A stretch of DNA of 17,919 bases, taken from assembly GCA_002369515.1 (NCBI GenBank), contig DFFM01000004.1, positions 54,296 through 72,214 on the forward strand. Direction: 5' to 3'. The notes under the pieces were generated by a model that was not told where the DNA came from, searched no databases, and was given only the letters and a program-made list of their open reading frames with translations. This document shows, one piece after another, positions 1 through 7,806 of this stretch (within the stretch, counting starts at the first letter, position 1; every line of letters begins with the position of its first letter). This stretch comes from Prevotella sp. UBA3776. Lineage in GTDB: Bacteria > Bacteroidota > Bacteroidia > Bacteroidales > Bacteroidaceae. The translations under genes were made by a program, and so were the position numbers.

Positions 1-139
1 TTTATTTGTAAAGCCCCCTTGTTTTGTTGGTTTTTCTTTGTTTTTATTGGTTTTTGAAAGACGCAAAGCGTTATCATTCCCAGGGATTCCCTCGTAAAGT
101 ACGACAATAGAAAAAACAAATTCGAGACCACAGATAATC

Positions 140-181
140 ATCTCCCGACGATACGAAAATATCGTCGGGAGATAATTTTTT
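140..181 (+). terminator. Intrinsic terminator, 14-bp perfect stem
   Basis: The arms at 140-153 (ATCTCCCGACGATA) and 160-173 are exact reverse complements, enclosing a six-base loop CGAAAA. Two A residues and a run of six T residues (176-181) follow. Stem, small loop and T-tract are the standard rho-independent arrangement for plus-strand transcripts. The terminated gene would lie left of the window. The hairpin also insulates the HTCS promoter about 100 bases downstream. Confidence 0.8.
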
Positions 182-280
182 ATTTCACGGCAATAAATAG
201 AAATTCTCTAGAAAATTTTGGGGTGGTGCTGCAGCTTGGGAACGGAGGTGCCGATTCGGAGTAAAAATCTTACGGTTTTA

Positions 281-312
281 TTTGTTTGTTGTTAGAAAAA
301 ACTTTATCTTTG
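281..312 (+). promoter_or_regulatory. Bacteroidetes-type promoter of the HTCS gene
   Basis: TATCTTTG at 305-312 matches the Bacteroidetes -7 consensus TAnnTTTG exactly. TTTG at 281-284 is a fitting -33 element with a 20-base gap; a second TTTG at 285-288 gives a 16-base gap. Transcription would begin a few bases after 312, leaving only a short leader before the ATG at 334. This supports 334, or the in-frame ATG at 367, as the HTCS start. Confidence 0.7.
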
Positions 313-333
313 CAAGGGTGATTCAGACCACAA

Positions 334-3300
334 ATGACCTTGAAAAACAAAAATGTCCATTGTCGAATGTTGCGGCTTTTGGCTGATGTGCAAAGAGCCA
401 GGCAGCGCGTGGGGTGTGCCGTGGGGCATGTCCTTTTGACGTTTGTGCTGTTTGCAGTGGGCGTTGTCTGCGTCGAGGTAAGGGCCGAATCCTGTTTCCG
501 GCCCGTCACCGTGTCGATGGGTCTGCCCAATTCGCAGGTGAACTGTGTGTTGCAGGATTCGCGGGGCTATGTGTGGTTTGGCACAGCCTCGGGCCTTTCG
601 CGTTTCGACGGCTACCGTTTCCGCAACTACTTTTCGTACAGTGGCAACGAACAGACGTTGCTCAACGACTACGTGAAATCCATACGCGAAGACAAGCAGG
701 GCCGCATCTGGGTGCGCACCCAGAACGGCTATTGCATTTTCGACCCGGCTACTGAGCTGTTCGACCGCCATCCCGACGCCAAGACAGCCGAGCGGTTGAC
801 GGCCGAAGACCGCCACACGCGGCTCACCGACGCGAAGGGCAACGTGTGGGACCTGACGCGCCAGTGGTGCCGGGTCTATTCGGCCGAACACAAGCGGTGG
901 TTTGAGTCGCCAGCCGACTTCTTTGCCGCCAAGGGCCTGAAAGCCAACCTCAAGGGTGTCATCGTGCGCGACTTGAAACTCGACAAGCGCAAGCGGCTCT
1001 GGATGGCCACCGACCACCACGGCCTGGTCATGGTGGACTGGAACCAGAACCTGCTGAAACAATTCACGGCCTCGCCCGACGAAGAGGGCGGACTGCCCGA
1101 AAACACCATTCTGGCCATCGCCATTGACTCGAACAACGCGCTCTGGATGGGCACCTACCGCAACGGCGCCGTCTATTACTGGGATGCCTACGAGCGTTTC
1201 CAGCTGGTTCGTTTGGGCGACGTGTGTACGATGGTCGAGGACCCACTGGGCAACTTCTGGTGCGGCACCAACGACTCGGGCATTGTCTGCTACAACCGGC
1301 TGACGGGGCAACGTCAGCACTTCGGCAGCGAGCAGACCGGGCTGGGTTCGAACGTGGTGGTCAGTTCGCTTTACGCCAGCGACGGGTCGCTTTGGTTCGG
1401 CTCGTTCAAAGGTGGGCTGGCCCGCTACCAGGGTGGGCGTTGGACGGTGTGGCGCAAGGGAAGCAGTCCGTTGCAGAGCGACAACATTTGGGCGTTGGCG
1501 CAGGATGCCGACGGGCGCATCGTGATGGGCACACTCGACGCGGGTTTGCAGACATTCGACCCCAAGACCGGCCGCTGGACCCAATACTGCACCGCCAACA
1601 GCGACCTGAATTCCGACTACATAGCCTCGCTCTGCGTGGGGAACGACCAACGCTACTACGTGGCGCACCTGCAGAACTTCTCTGTCATCGACCCCAAGAG
1701 CGGGCGGGTAGAGAATTTTCCCACCACGCGTGGCGGCGAGGAATTCCACAATCTCAGCGTCAACCATGTGGTGCAGGACAGCCGGGGGCTCATCTGGCTC
1801 GCCTCGCAGGCCGGCGTGAGCATCTACGACCCGCAGACCGACCACATCGTGCATCATCTGAACACCGAAAACGGACTGGCCAACAACCTGGCCTGTCTGG
1901 TTGCTGAAGACCACTCCCACCGCATGTGGGTGGGCACTGGCGCCGGGCTCTCGTGTGTCAAGGTGAACAAGCAAGACGACGACTATCGGTTCGACGTGCT
2001 CAACTACAACCAACTGGACGGCATGCAGCGTCGGCAGCTCAACCTGCGCGCAGCCATGGTGACGCGCGACGGCACGTTGGTGGTGGGCGGCCAGGAGGGC
2101 ATCAACCTGGTGCCCAACCACGAATTTGTCGCCCCCATCGTTCACACCCGTGTATTGCTGAGCGGACTGCGCATAGCGGGGCACGTGGTGGGTGTGGGCG
2201 AAAAGATCAACAAGCACGTGGTGCTCGCCGAGGACCTTGACCGCCTGAAGCGGCTCGACTTGCGCCACGACGAGAGCACCTTCGAAATACAGCTGGCGTC
2301 GAGCAATCTGGTCTTTCCGCCCCACAAGATGTTCGTTTGCCGTGTCGAGGGGCTGCATTCCGAGTGGGTGCGCACCAACCCCGACCGTCCGCACGTGGAG
2401 TTTGCCAATCTGAGCCCCGGCAAGTACAAACTGCATGTGCAGGTGTTCAACTATTTGGGCAACCCCATCAGCGATGTGCGCGAACTGCTCATTGTGGTTC
2501 ATCCGCCCGTTTACCTCACGTGGTGGGCCATTCTGGCCTATCTGCTTGTGTTCTTCGGCCTGTTGTACCATTTCGTCCGTAGCGTGGTGCGCCGTCAGCG
2601 CGAGCAGTTGCTGGTGGAGCAGCTGAGGCGCGAAGCCGAGAAGGACCGCGAGTTGGACGAACTGAAGACCCGCTTCTTCACCAACGTCAGCCACGAGCTG
2701 CGCACACCGCTCACGCTGGTCATCTCGCCGCTCTCGAAGATGGTGAAGGAAGAAACCGACCCTTGGAAACGCCGCAAGCTTTCGTTCGTGCAGCGCAATG
2801 CCAACAATCTGCTCACCCTGGTGAACCAACTGCTCGACTTCCGCCTGGTGGATGCCGCCAGCGAGAAACTCCATCTGGTGTCGGGCGACGTGGTGTCGTT
2901 CATCGACAACATCTGCAAGTCGTTCAGACTGTTGCAGGACAAAGACATCGCGCTGGAGTTTCTGCCTGCCGTGAGCACACTGAGAATGGATTTCGACAAC
3001 GACAAACTGGGCAAGATAGTGAACAACCTGCTCTCGAACGCCTACAAGTTCACCCCAGCCGGCGGCAGGGTGGAGGTGAGGCTGCGTCCTGTCGAGAGTG
3101 GCTCGTCGGCGGATGCCCCCAGTTCGGTTGAACTGACCGTTGCCGACACGGGCATCGGCATCAGCGACGAGGACAAGAAGCACGTGTTCGACCGTTTCTT
3201 CCAGGCCGACAACCATGTGGAGCAACCCTACGGCGGCAGTGGCATAGGGCTGAGCCTGACCAAGGACTTCGTGTTGCTGCACGGCGGGAGCATCAGCGTG

Positions 3301-4293
3301 GAAGACAACGCCGGGGGCGGCACTCTGTTCAGAGTGTTGTTGCCGCTGATCGATTCTTCTGCTGTCGCTCAGACCGAACCTGCTGTCGCGCCAACCGAAC
3401 CAACCGTTGCGCCAACCGAACCAACCGCTGCTCCGGCCGAATCGGCCACATCGCCCACGCCTGGCAACAATGCCGCCCATGCTGACGCCGAAGGGAGCGG
3501 CGCTGCGCCGGATGCAGCCAAGACCGTCGCGCCGGGTGTCCATGCCAAGCCACTGCTCCTCATCGTCGATGACAACAACGACTTCCTTCGGTTCATGACC
3601 GACGTGCTGAAAGACTCCTACCGCATCAGCACTGCCTCCAACGGGCAGGAAGCCTTGGAAAAGGTGGAGCGCGAACAGCCCGACGCCGTTCTGAGCGACG
3701 TGATGATGCCCATTATGGACGGCAACGAGCTGTGCCGCCGCATGAAGGCCAACCCTCAGACCGAGCGCATTCCCTTCATTCTGCTCACGGCGCGACTGTC
3801 GCAGCAGCACCGCATGGAAGGACTGGAGAGTGGAGCCGACGACTACATCACCAAACCGTTCGACCTCGACATGCTCCACCTGCGCATTGCCAACCTCATC
3901 AAGTGGCGCGGCGACAAGAACGCAAAGCTGAAACCGCAGGTCAAGGAGGTGGAAATCACGTCGCTCGACCAGCAGTTCGTCAACCAGGCCACGGCATACG
4001 TGGAAACCCATCTGGCCGACGACGACCTGTCGGTGGAAACGCTCAGCGAAGCCCTCGGCATGTCGCGCGTTCACCTTTACAAGCGGTTGCTCTCGCTCAC
4101 GGGCACCACGCCCTCGGAGTTTATCCGCACCATCCGTCTGCGCCGGGGCGAGCAGCTGCTGCGGCAGAGCCAGCTCAGCGTGTCGGAGATTGCCTACAAG
4201 GTGGGATTCAACCATCCGCGCTACTTCACCAAGTATTTCAAGGAGATGTATGGCATGATGCCCTCGCAGTATAAGGACGAAATGGGGAGCTGA
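334..4293 (+). CDS. Hybrid two-component system regulator (HTCS): sensor kinase, receiver and AraC-type activator in one chain
   Basis: This 1319-aa protein senses a glycan fragment in the periplasm and activates nearby glycan-use genes. After an N-terminal hydrophobic signal (about 31-51), about twelve blade motifs of the type D-x-x-G-x-x-W-x-G-T form the periplasmic Reg_prop propeller (about 55-650). A Y_Y_Y domain (about 662-728) and one membrane helix (about 729-749) follow. The cytoplasmic part has HisKA with SHELRTP (phosphorylatable H787) and HATPase_c with an N box around N898/N902, DTGIGI (938-943) and GGSGIGL (967-973). An Ala/Thr/Pro-rich linker (1010-1072) leads to a receiver with D1079/D1080, phospho-acceptor D1122, T1152 and K1174, then an AraC-type HTH (about 1215-1317). 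Every catalytic residue checked is present. The start at 334 fits the promoter; 367 is possible. Its regulon is inferred to be the downstream GH31-GH2-GH31 genes from position alone. Confidence 0.95.
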   Translation: MTLKNKNVHCRMLRLLADVQRARQRVGCAVGHVLLTFVLFAVGVVCVEVRAESCFRPVTVSMGLPNSQVNCVLQDSRGYVWFGTASGLSRFDGYRFRNYFSYSGNEQTLLNDYVKSIREDKQGRIWVRTQNGYCIFDPATELFDRHPDAKTAERLTAEDRHTRLTDAKGNVWDLTRQWCRVYSAEHKRWFESPADFFAAKGLKANLKGVIVRDLKLDKRKRLWMATDHHGLVMVDWNQNLLKQFTASPDEEGGLPENTILAIAIDSNNALWMGTYRNGAVYYWDAYERFQLVRLGDVCTMVEDPLGNFWCGTNDSGIVCYNRLTGQRQHFGSEQTGLGSNVVVSSLYASDGSLWFGSFKGGLARYQGGRWTVWRKGSSPLQSDNIWALAQDADGRIVMGTLDAGLQTFDPKTGRWTQYCTANSDLNSDYIASLCVGNDQRYYVAHLQNFSVIDPKSGRVENFPTTRGGEEFHNLSVNHVVQDSRGLIWLASQAGVSIYDPQTDHIVHHLNTENGLANNLACLVAEDHSHRMWVGTGAGLSCVKVNKQDDDYRFDVLNYNQLDGMQRRQLNLRAAMVTRDGTLVVGGQEGINLVPNHEFVAPIVHTRVLLSGLRIAGHVVGVGEKINKHVVLAEDLDRLKRLDLRHDESTFEIQLASSNLVFPPHKMFVCRVEGLHSEWVRTNPDRPHVEFANLSPGKYKLHVQVFNYLGNPISDVRELLIVVHPPVYLTWWAILAYLLVFFGLLYHFVRSVVRRQREQLLVEQLRREAEKDRELDELKTRFFTNVSHELRTPLTLVISPLSKMVKEETDPWKRRKLSFVQRNANNLLTLVNQLLDFRLVDAASEKLHLVSGDVVSFIDNICKSFRLLQDKDIALEFLPAVSTLRMDFDNDKLGKIVNNLLSNAYKFTPAGGRVEVRLRPVESGSSADAPSSVELTVADTGIGISDEDKKHVFDRFFQADNHVEQPYGGSGIGLSLTKDFVLLHGGSISVEDNAGGGTLFRVLLPLIDSSAVAQTEPAVAPTEPTVAPTEPTAAPAESATSPTPGNNAAHADAEGSGAAPDAAKTVAPGVHAKPLLLIVDDNNDFLRFMTDVLKDSYRISTASNGQEALEKVEREQPDAVLSDVMMPIMDGNELCRRMKANPQTERIPFILLTARLSQQHRMEGLESGADDYITKPFDLDMLHLRIANLIKWRGDKNAKLKPQVKEVEITSLDQQFVNQATAYVETHLADDDLSVETLSEALGMSRVHLYKRLLSLTGTTPSEFIRTIRLRRGEQLLRQSQLSVSEIAYKVGFNHPRYFTKYFKEMYGMMPSQYKDEMGS
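3367..3450 (+). repeat. In-frame 21-bp tandem repeats coding the kinase-receiver linker
   Basis: About four 21-bp units encode the heptapeptides AQTEPAV, APTEPTV, APTEPTA and APAESAT (residues 1012-1039 of the HTCS). Two neighbouring units share an identical 19-base stretch. Because the unit is a multiple of three, gain or loss of copies would change linker length without breaking the frame. The linker joins the kinase ATPase domain to the receiver, so its length could affect phosphotransfer within the chain. Confidence 0.75.
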
Positions 4294-4348
4294 AAACCGC
4301 CAACCATGACGTTTTGCGTGTTTTGTTGCGTTAATGTTCCCAAAATGA

Positions 4349-4362
4349 GCCGATATGTCGGC
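4349..4362. promoter_or_regulatory. Inverted repeat just upstream of the GH31 -7 box
   Basis: GCCGA-TATG-TCGGC is a perfect 5-bp inverted repeat with a 4-base spacer. It ends ten bases before the -7 box at 4372-4379, where a -33 element might be expected. It could be a protein-binding operator, although AraC-type HTCS proteins usually bind direct repeats. Five-base arms can arise by chance, so support is weak. Confidence 0.3.
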
Positions 4363-4371
4363 ATTTTGTTG

Positions 4372-4379
4372 TAAATTTG
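4372..4379 (+). promoter_or_regulatory. -7 promoter element of the GH31/GH2 operon
   Basis: TAAATTTG is an exact match to the Bacteroidetes -7 consensus TAnnTTTG, in the HTCS-GH31 gap. No convincing TTTG -33 element sits 17-23 bases upstream, as expected for a promoter that needs an activator such as the adjacent HTCS. Transcription would start near 4384, giving a leader of roughly 105 bases before the ATG at 4491. Confidence 0.6.
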
Positions 4380-4383
4380 CACT

Positions 4384-4408
4384 GGCAAAAGAAGTCCGTC
4401 CTTTTGCC
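4384..4408 (+). promoter_or_regulatory. Hairpin at the predicted 5' end of the GH31 mRNA
   Basis: GGCAAAAG (4384-4391) and CTTTTGCC (4401-4408) are perfect 8-bp arms around a nine-base loop. The repeat starts almost exactly where transcription from the -7 box should begin, so the mRNA would carry a 5'-terminal stem-loop. That could protect it from decay. Seen as DNA, the same repeat could be an operator. No T-tract follows, so it is not a terminator. Confidence 0.45.
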
Positions 4409-4490
4409 CTTGGTAGCGAAAGCACAGCAGAAAAACGAAAAAGCTGAAAAACAAAATGGACAAAAAATTTCAATAAAAACCAAATCTATA

Positions 4491-7478
4491 ATGAGAAAAG
4501 CGAAAATGATTATGTCTGCACTGCTCATGGCCTGCTCAACAGTGGCCGGTGCAGCCGTCACGGGGAGCCAAGCCGTGGCTGCAGACAAGCAGGGAAACAG
4601 TGTCACCGTGAGTGTGGGCAACCCTCAGCAGAATGGAGCCAAAGTAGTAAGGCTGCAGGTAATTAACGACAACATCATCCGGGTGCAGGCAACGAGCGAG
4701 GCCCAGTTGCCCCAGAAGCAGCCCAGCCTGATGATTGTTCCGCAGAAGGCGCCTGCCGCTGACTCTTACTCCGTGACGGAAGAAGGCGGCAACGTGGTGG
4801 TGAAGACCGCTGGCGTGAAGGCTGTGGTGAGCAAACAGACGGGCGAAGTGGAATTTTTTGACGCTGCGGGCCGACGGCTGCTCAAGGAGGCCGACGGCGG
4901 CAAGCAGTTCTGGCCCTTCACCGTGCCCGAACGCGAATATGGCCTGAAAGGCGGCCCCGCCATTACCGAGGAGATGAAGCACGGACTCAGCTGGCAGATG
5001 AAGTTCGACAGCCCCGACGACGAGGCATTCTACGGACTGGGCCAGCACCAGAGCGAGGAGTTCAACATGAAAGGCAAGAACGAAGACCTGTTCCAGTACA
5101 ACACCAAGGTTTCCATTCCCTTTGTGCTTTCCAACAAGGGTTACGGCATACTGTGGGACAGCTACAGCTACTGCCGTTTCGGCAATCCGAACGACTATTT
5201 GCAGCTGAACCGCGCCTTCAAGCTCTTCGACAAGAAAGGCCGCGAGGGGCATCTTACGGGCACCTACGTCGATAAGGACGGCCAGCGGCTGGTGCGCGAC
5301 GAGGACAGCATCTACTACGAGTATGCCTTCCCCGCCACGAGCGAGATAGCCGTGAAGACCGACAACGGCGGCATCAAGAACCTGCCAAAGGGATTCAACC
5401 TGCAGGGAGCCAACGTCACCTACGATGGCTACATCGAGGCTCCCGAAAGCCAGCTCTACCAGTTCATTCTCTACTATTCGGGCTACGTGAAGGTCTATAT
5501 TGGCGGCAAGGAGGTGGTGCCCGAGCGCTGGCGCACAGCCTGGAACCCCAACGCCTATAAGTTCAACACCGTGCTGGTGAAGGGCAAGCGCACACAGTTG
5601 CGCATAGAGTGGCAACCCGACGGAGGCGAGGCCTACTGTGGTCTGCGCGTGTCGGAGCCCCGCAATGCCAAGGAACGCGGACAGCTGAGCATCTGGAGCG
5701 AAATGGCGCGCGACATGGACTACTACTTCATTGCCGGCAAAAACTTCGACGACATCATCAGCGGTTACCGCACCCTCACGGGCCGTGCATCGCTCTATCC
5801 CAAGTGGGTGCTGGGCTTCTGGCAGAGTCGCGAGCGCTACAAGTCGAGTGCTGAGATTGAGCAGACTCTGGCCGAATTCCGCCAGCGCCACATTCCCATC
5901 GACAACATCGTGCAGGACTGGAACTACTGGAAACTGGACTCTTGGGGCGACCACACCTTCGAGGCCAGCCGCTATCCCAACCCGCAGGCCATGCTCGACT
6001 CGGTGCATGCCATGCATGGACGATTCATGATCAGCGTGTGGCCGAAGTTCTACGACACGGTTGACAACTACAAGGAACTCGACAAGAACGGTTGGATGTA
6101 CCATCAGGCTGTGAAGGACGACATCCACGACTGGCTGGGCTTCCGCGGCTCGTTCTACGATGCCTACGATGCCGGTGCGCGCAAAATGTTCTGGCGGCAG
6201 ATGAACGACAGACTCTACACAAAGTACAACCATGGCATCGACGCCTGGTGGATGGACGCTTCGGAACCCAACGTGCGCGACTGCACTCCCATGTGGTATC
6301 GCAAGGCCCTCTGTGGCCCCACCGCCCTCGGCACGGCTACCGAATACTTCAATGCCTACTCTACGGTGAATGCCGATGCCATCTACAATGGTCAGCGTTC
6401 GGTGTTCAAAGGCAAGGCCAACGAACCCCGTGTGTTCCTGCTCACCCGAAGCGGATTTGCTGGCGAGCAGCGTTTCTCCACCGCCACGTGGAGCGGCGAC
6501 ATCGGCACCCGTTGGGAAGACATGCGCGCCCAAATGACAGCCGGACTGAACTACTCCATGTCGGGCATTCCTTTCTGGGGCATGGACCAAGGTGGATTCT
6601 CGGTGGAAAACCGCTACGTGGCCGCCCAGCAGGAATATGACAAGACGGGCGTGGAAAACGAGGACTTGAAGGAATGGCGCGAGCTGCAGACGCGCTGGAA
6701 CCAGTTTGGCGCGTTCATCCCGCTGTTCCGCGCTCATGGCCAATGGCCGCTGCGCGAGATATGGAACATTGCCCCGCAGGAGCATCCCGCCTACAAGTCG
6801 TTCGTCTATTATGACAAGTTGCGCTACCAGCTCATGCCTTACCTCTACTCGCTGGCCGGATGGGCTCACTTCAAGGACTACACGCTCATGCGCGCCCTTG
6901 TGATGGACTTCAATGGCGACCGCCAAGTTGAGAACATCGGCAACCAGTGGATGTTCGGCCCGGCCCTGATGGCCTGTCCCGTGGGTTACTACAAGGCCCG
7001 CAACCGCTCGGTCTATTTCCCCGAGCAGTGTGGTTGGTACGATCTCTACACGGGCGAACACATCAATGGCGGACAGAGCCTCGTGGTGGATGCTCCCTAC
7101 GAGCAGATTCCGGTCTTCGTGCGTGAGGGAGCCATCATTCCCTTCGGCCCCGAAATGGAGTGGAGCGACGAGAAACCTGCCGAACTGATCAACCTCTATG
7201 TCTATGCCGGACAGAACGGACAGTTCCAGCTCTATGAGGACGAAGGCACCAACTACAACTACGAGAAGGGCAAGTACGCCACCATCGACATCAGCTACGA
7301 CGATGCTTCGCGCACCCTTACCATTGGCCAGCGCAAGGGCTCGTTCCCGGGCATGCTGAAGAACCGCCGCTTCAACGTGGTGCTCGTTTCTGCCGACAAC
7401 GCCCGCGAACTGAACCTCTGCAATCCCGAGGGCAAGATGGTGAAGTATAGCGGCAAGGCCGTCACGGTGAAACTCTAA
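4491..7478 (+). CDS. GH31 glycosidase with inserted PA14 domain, probable alpha-xylosidase
   Basis: This 995-aa exported enzyme is expected to release non-reducing alpha-xylosyl (or alpha-glucosyl) units from oligosaccharides by a retaining mechanism. A signal sequence (1-31; LMAC at 12-15 could also act as a lipobox) precedes the GH31 N-terminal beta-sandwich. A PA14-like module (about 290-390) is inserted before the barrel, which begins near 433. The nucleophile is D589 in WWMDASEPN and the acid/base is D670 in TWSGDIG. GMDQGGF closes the barrel, followed by a C-terminal DUF5110-like beta region. The PA14 insert and DASEPN motif resemble GH31 alpha-xylosidases of xyloglucan systems (the Cellvibrio Xyl31A and Bacteroides ovatus type). 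The start at 4491 was chosen over an in-frame ATG at 4377, because the latter would translate the leader and bury the signal peptide. Alpha-glucosidase activity is not excluded. Confidence 0.9.
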   Translation: MRKAKMIMSALLMACSTVAGAAVTGSQAVAADKQGNSVTVSVGNPQQNGAKVVRLQVINDNIIRVQATSEAQLPQKQPSLMIVPQKAPAADSYSVTEEGGNVVVKTAGVKAVVSKQTGEVEFFDAAGRRLLKEADGGKQFWPFTVPEREYGLKGGPAITEEMKHGLSWQMKFDSPDDEAFYGLGQHQSEEFNMKGKNEDLFQYNTKVSIPFVLSNKGYGILWDSYSYCRFGNPNDYLQLNRAFKLFDKKGREGHLTGTYVDKDGQRLVRDEDSIYYEYAFPATSEIAVKTDNGGIKNLPKGFNLQGANVTYDGYIEAPESQLYQFILYYSGYVKVYIGGKEVVPERWRTAWNPNAYKFNTVLVKGKRTQLRIEWQPDGGEAYCGLRVSEPRNAKERGQLSIWSEMARDMDYYFIAGKNFDDIISGYRTLTGRASLYPKWVLGFWQSRERYKSSAEIEQTLAEFRQRHIPIDNIVQDWNYWKLDSWGDHTFEASRYPNPQAMLDSVHAMHGRFMISVWPKFYDTVDNYKELDKNGWMYHQAVKDDIHDWLGFRGSFYDAYDAGARKMFWRQMNDRLYTKYNHGIDAWWMDASEPNVRDCTPMWYRKALCGPTALGTATEYFNAYSTVNADAIYNGQRSVFKGKANEPRVFLLTRSGFAGEQRFSTATWSGDIGTRWEDMRAQMTAGLNYSMSGIPFWGMDQGGFSVENRYVAAQQEYDKTGVENEDLKEWRELQTRWNQFGAFIPLFRAHGQWPLREIWNIAPQEHPAYKSFVYYDKLRYQLMPYLYSLAGWAHFKDYTLMRALVMDFNGDRQVENIGNQWMFGPALMACPVGYYKARNRSVYFPEQCGWYDLYTGEHINGGQSLVVDAPYEQIPVFVREGAIIPFGPEMEWSDEKPAELINLYVYAGQNGQFQLYEDEGTNYNYEKGKYATIDISYDDASRTLTIGQRKGSFPGMLKNRRFNVVLVSADNARELNLCNPEGKMVKYSGKAVTVKL

Positions 7479-7507
7479 ACGCTAACGTCAACCTTAACGT
7501 CAACGTC
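7478..7507 (+). repeat. Five tandem hexamers of AACGTC type
   Basis: AACGCT, AACGTC, AACCTT, AACGTC and AACGTC follow one another without gaps, starting on the last base of the GH31 stop codon. The array fills most of the 43-base gap before the small ORF. It resembles in style the heptamer array that starts inside another stop codon at 14133. Function unknown; it may be a product of replication slippage. Confidence 0.65.
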
Positions 7508-7521
7508 AAACTCTGATCAGG

Positions 7522-7740
7522 ATGTTTAAGAATAAGGATTTCATGATAAAGATCTTCACGTGGGATTTGAGTGAGGGTCTGGTATGGGATTTTGTCAGGC
7601 CCAACTCGGATGACCATAGTGATCTTACTCAGGAAGAGTATCAAATGGTCATTGACAGCCTGGAGGAAGTCAGGGCTAAGATATTGCGCTACTGTGAGAA
7701 ATCTGGAATCGATGTGAATAGCAGTCTGACAGACAAATAA
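7522..7740 (+). CDS. Small hypothetical protein inside the GH operon
   Basis: This 72-aa ORF lies 43 bases after the first GH31 gene and 66 bases before the GH2 gene, on the same strand. I do not recognise the family. There is no signal peptide or membrane helix, so the product should be cytoplasmic. It is acidic in the middle (RPNSDDHSD), and residues about 37-60 (TQEEYQMVIDSLEEVRAKIL) look like an amphipathic helix. The ATG at 7543 (MIKIFTW) is an alternative start, with AAGGAT upstream. Its DNA is clearly less G+C-rich and uses different codons from the flanking enzymes, which suggests separate ancestry. No promoter is visible, so it is probably read from the GH31 promoter, and a strong hairpin follows its stop. 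Ordinary helix propensity and an intact frame favour a real gene, but a chance ORF cannot be excluded. Confidence 0.55.
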   Translation: MFKNKDFMIKIFTWDLSEGLVWDFVRPNSDDHSDLTQEEYQMVIDSLEEVRAKILRYCEKSGIDVNSSLTDK

Positions 7741-7750
7741 ATGTTCATAC

Positions 7751-7783
7751 AGGGCGTAAAGGTGACAGACACTTTTGCGCCCT
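7751..7783 (+). terminator. Strong intercistronic stem-loop: partial terminator or processing site
   Basis: Arms 7751-7764 (AGGGCGTAAAGGTG) and 7770-7783 pair over 14 bp in RNA, with 12 Watson-Crick and two G-U pairs, around the five-base loop ACAGA. The structure lies ten bases after the small-ORF stop and 23 bases before the GH2 start. Only TTAAATATATA follows, so the U-tract is poor and termination would be incomplete. It could lower GH2 and second GH31 expression relative to the first GH31 gene, or protect an mRNA end after processing. The arms are imperfect at DNA level exactly where G-U pairs occur, which favours an RNA role over a protein-binding site. Confidence 0.6.
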
Positions 7784-7806
7784 TTAAATATATACGAATT
7801 GAGACA

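Larger units (their letters stand above)
1..333. other. Gene-free T-rich leader upstream of the HTCS gene
   Basis: No convincing coding region is present. The first 60 bases are T-rich, with repeated TTTTTG/TTTTTATTGG tracts. A strong terminator-like hairpin follows at 140-181, then an AT-rich palindromic stretch at 202-215, and finally the HTCS promoter at 281-312. The terminator probably closes a gene lying left of the window, which would make this an ordinary intergenic region between two transcription units. Apart from these sites I see nothing else in it. Confidence 0.7.

Noticed and set aside
304..4473. A 1389-aa open frame on the minus strand opposite the HTCS gene
   Set aside because: It mirrors the G+C-rich codon use of the HTCS, contains no recognisable domain and is rich in His/Val/Ala as expected of an antisense shadow. 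The plus-strand protein has complete catalytic motifs.
4377..4490. Upstream in-frame extension of the first GH31 gene
   Set aside because: The ATG at 4377 lies within the -7 promoter element, and the extension would place 38 Lys/Gln-rich residues before the signal peptide.
7741..7806. In-frame extension of GH2 starting directly after the small-ORF stop
   Set aside because: It would translate the intercistronic hairpin and displace the signal peptide that starts at 7807.
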